Below the pieces are notes generated by a model, which was not told where the DNA came from, did no database searches, and was given only the letters and a program-made list of their open reading frames with translations. The position numbers and the translations under genes are program-made. Positions 62,251 to 64,000 of a stretch of DNA of 64,000 nt are shown piece by piece (positions within the stretch are counted from its first letter, which is position 1; every line of letters starts with the position of its first letter). The stretch spans positions 5,850,501 through 5,914,500 of the forward strand of contig NZ_AP024452.1 of assembly GCF_016865485.1 (NCBI RefSeq). Reading direction: 5' to 3'. The DNA is from Luteitalea sp. TBR-22 (GTDB lineage Bacteria; Acidobacteriota; Vicinamibacteria; Vicinamibacterales; Vicinamibacteraceae).

Positions 62251-63656
62251 CAGGCGCCTCCCCCGAGCGCGTCCAGCAGGCGCGGTCCGAGGCTGCCGAC
62301 CGATCCGGCGCCCAGCGTCACCACCAGGTCGCCGGGCCGGGCCAGTGCCGCCACGGTGTCGGGCGCGACGTCCAGGCCGTCGATCAGCGTGACGGGCATG
62401 GCGTGGCGGGCCGTGATGCGCTCGGCGAGGGCGGCCGAGGAGATGCCCGGCAGCGGATCCTCGCTCGCGGCGTAGATCGGCAGCAGGCAGACCTGGTCGG
62501 CGCGCGCGAGCACGTCGGCGAACTCGTCCATCAGACCGGCGGTGCGCGTGTAGCGGTGCGGCTGGAACAGCAGCACCAGCCGTCGGCTCCAGGCCTCGCG
62601 GCACGCGGCGACTACGGCGGCGATCTCGGTCGGGTGATGACCGTAGTCGTCCACCACCAGGACGCCGGCGCGCTCGCCGACCACCTGCAGCCGCCGCTCG
62701 GCGCCACGGAACTCCGCCAGGCCGGCGACGATGCGGTCGAAGGGCACGTCGAGCTCGAGCCCGACGCCGACCGCCGCCAACGCGTTGCGGAGGTTGTGCC
62801 GGCCGGGCACGTGGATCGTCAGGCGCCCGAGGCACTCGTGCGCCTGGCCGGCGTCGCCGCGGGAGGGACGGCGCCACACGGTGCACGACGACTGCCCGTT
62901 GCCGCTCTCGATGTCGCGCGCCACCAGCGTCGCGTCCTGGTGGTCGGTGGCGTAGGTCACCACCGTGCGCGTCATGCGGGGGAGCAGGCCGGCCAGCACG
63001 GGATCGTCGGCGCACACGACCACCGCGCCGTCGAAGGGCACCTTGTTGGCGAACTCGACGAACGCGTCGAGCGCCCGCTCGAAGGTGCCGTAGTGATCGA
63101 GGTGCTCGCGATCGACGTTGGTGATCACGCTGATCACCGGCGAGAGCTTCAGGAACGAGCCGTCGCTCTCGTCGGCCTCGGCGACGATCACGTCGCCCTG
63201 CCCCAGGCGCGCGTTGCTGCCGAAGGCGCTGAGCCGGCCGCCGATGACCGCGGTCGGGTCGAGCCCGGCGCGCTCGAGCATGAGCGCCACCATCGACGTG
63301 GTCGTCGTCTTGCCGTGCGCGCCGCCGATGGCGATGCCGATGCGGCGCAGGCGCATCAGTTCGGCGAGCATCTCGGCCCGCGCGATGACCGGCACGCCGC
63401 GGCGCCGTGCCTCGACGATCTCGGGGTTGTCCTGCCGGGCCGCCGACGTGACGACCACCACGTGGGCGTCGCCGACGTGCGCGGCGTCGTGTCCCTCGTG
63501 CACTCGCACGCCCATCGACGCGAGCCGTCGCGTGATGTCGGTGGACCGCGCGTCCGATCCGCTGACCACGTACCCGAGGTTGACCAGCAGCTCGGCGATG
63601 CCGCTCATGCCGATGCCGCCGATCCCGACGAAGTGCACGTGCCTGGGGCCCGACAT
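62250..63656 (-). CDS. murC: UDP-N-acetylmuramate--L-alanine ligase
   Basis: 468 aa. Adds L-Ala to UDP-MurNAc with ATP, the first step of the peptidoglycan stem peptide, in the cytoplasm. The N-terminal Rossmann motif is HFVGIGGIGMSGIAELL, the ATP P-loop GGAHGKTTTTSM, and EADESDGSFLKLSP, TNVDREHLDHYG and DDYGHHPTEIAA are typical of MurC. The ATG (63654-63656) is 1 nt from the murG stop (63658). No murB lies between murC and ftsQ; that gene must be elsewhere. Confidence 0.97.
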   Translation of the reverse strand: MSGPRHVHFVGIGGIGMSGIAELLVNLGYVVSGSDARSTDITRRLASMGVRVHEGHDAAHVGDAHVVVVTSAARQDNPEIVEARRRGVPVIARAEMLAELMRLRRIGIAIGGAHGKTTTTSMVALMLERAGLDPTAVIGGRLSAFGSNARLGQGDVIVAEADESDGSFLKLSPVISVITNVDREHLDHYGTFERALDAFVEFANKVPFDGAVVVCADDPVLAGLLPRMTRTVVTYATDHQDATLVARDIESGNGQSSCTVWRRPSRGDAGQAHECLGRLTIHVPGRHNLRNALAAVGVGLELDVPFDRIVAGLAEFRGAERRLQVVGERAGVLVVDDYGHHPTEIAAVVAACREAWSRRLVLLFQPHRYTRTAGLMDEFADVLARADQVCLLPIYAASEDPLPGISSAALAERITARHAMPVTLIDGLDVAPDTVAALARPGDLVVTLGAGSVGSLGPRLLDALGGGA

Positions 63657-63657
63657 G

Positions 63658-64000
63658 TCAGCGCCCCTCCTGCATGAGCGACTCGGCCTTCGCCGCGATC
63701 ACGTCGGCCGCGTCGGGCCGCGCCAGTCCGCGGGCCCGCGTCGCCATCGCCTGCCGCCGCTCGTCGTCGAGCAGCAGCCCGCGGATCTCCTGGGCGAGCC
63801 GTTCGCCGGTGAGCCCGACCTCGTCGAGCATCACGGCGGCGCCGGCTGCCTCGAGCGTCCGCGCGTTGGCCCGCTGGTGATCGTCGGTGGCCTGCGGGAA
63901 CGGGATGAGGATCCCGACCCGCCCGGCCGCCGTGAGCTCGGCGAGCGTGGTGGCGCCGGCCCGGCACACCACGACGTCGGCGGCGGCCATCTGCTGTGGC
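63658..64000 (-). CDS. murG: MurG, C-terminal part, cut by the window edge
   Basis: The leftward frame enters at the right edge; about 114 C-terminal residues are seen. [43 protein letters not shown] is the typical UDP-GlcNAc-binding C-terminal part of MurG, which makes lipid II from lipid I at the inner membrane. It ends [14 protein letters not shown] and is immediately followed by murC, so the dcw order murG-murC-ftsQ-ftsA-ftsZ is clear. Confidence 0.93.
   Translation of the reverse strand, partial: PQQMAAADVVVCRAGATTLAELTAAGRVGILIPFPQATDDHQRANARTLEAAGAAVMLDEVGLTGERLAQEIRGLLLDDERRQAMATRARGLARPDAADVIAAKAESLMQEGR

Overview
This window is high-GC bacterial DNA. Gene content points to an acidobacterium of the Vicinamibacteria type: PEP-CTERM proteins, secreted TPR proteins, a Planctomycete-like large dehydrogenase/ThuA/SGNH cluster, a YpdA-type bacillithiol reductase, a CadC/TolB/TPR regulator, and a standard dcw cell-division cluster. 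This assignment is inferred from gene families and base composition; no rRNA or other taxonomic marker is present.

Layout. 0-4 kb: start of a DUF885 lipoprotein (leftward), a secreted TPR protein, yggS, a DivIVA protein with a long 11-residue-repeat coiled coil, and a small membrane protein. 4-7.3 kb (leftward): lepA-lepB overlapping by 4 bp, and a PIN/RHH toxin-antitoxin pair bracketed by direct repeats. 7.5-16 kb: a polytopic GT-C-like protein, citrate synthase, a PEP-CTERM protein, a CadC-like TPR regulator, a small secreted protein and a GT2 beta-glycan synthase-like enzyme. 16-22.4 kb (rightward): mutS2-dnaG-rpoD, ending at a clear terminator. 22.4-28.2 kb: an sbtA-sbtB pair, an M19 dipeptidase, a possible AlkZ-like protein, a lipoprotein, a CAU-anticodon tRNA followed by a 93-bp tandem array, and a second PEP-CTERM protein. 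28-37.6 kb: a CxxCH secreted protein, an epoxide hydrolase-like enzyme, two exported or membrane proteins, a threonine dehydratase, and a compact ribulokinase-HAD-class II aldolase operon. 37.6-43.1 kb (leftward): SGNH hydrolase, a giant dehydrogenase-like protein with a C-terminal cupredoxin domain, and ThuA, read as one operon. 43.2-50.5 kb (leftward): an AAC(3)-type acetyltransferase, YpdA, a CheB-CheR-PAS fusion and a hybrid histidine kinase. 50.7-55 kb: a zinc-ribbon coiled-coil protein, rtcB, an RNase HI-type protein, pgeF and a small protein. 55-64 kb (leftward): murG-murC-ftsQ-ftsA-ftsZ, then a TIGR03960-type radical SAM protein and a GT-C membrane protein.

The most unusual feature is not a gene. 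Short arrays of 7-bp tandem repeats lie in at least eight intergenic gaps, and most start at, or run through, the stop codon of a neighbouring gene (3892, 4020, 37588-37636, 43239, 44211, 52763, 53534). Unit sequences differ from site to site but the 7-bp period is kept. Larger interspersed repeats also occur, including one that supplies the last residues of the GT2 glycosyltransferase.

The window is mostly chromosomal housekeeping. I see no prophage, integrase, insertion sequence, CRISPR array or replication origin. I found no -35/-10 promoter pair convincing enough to list.
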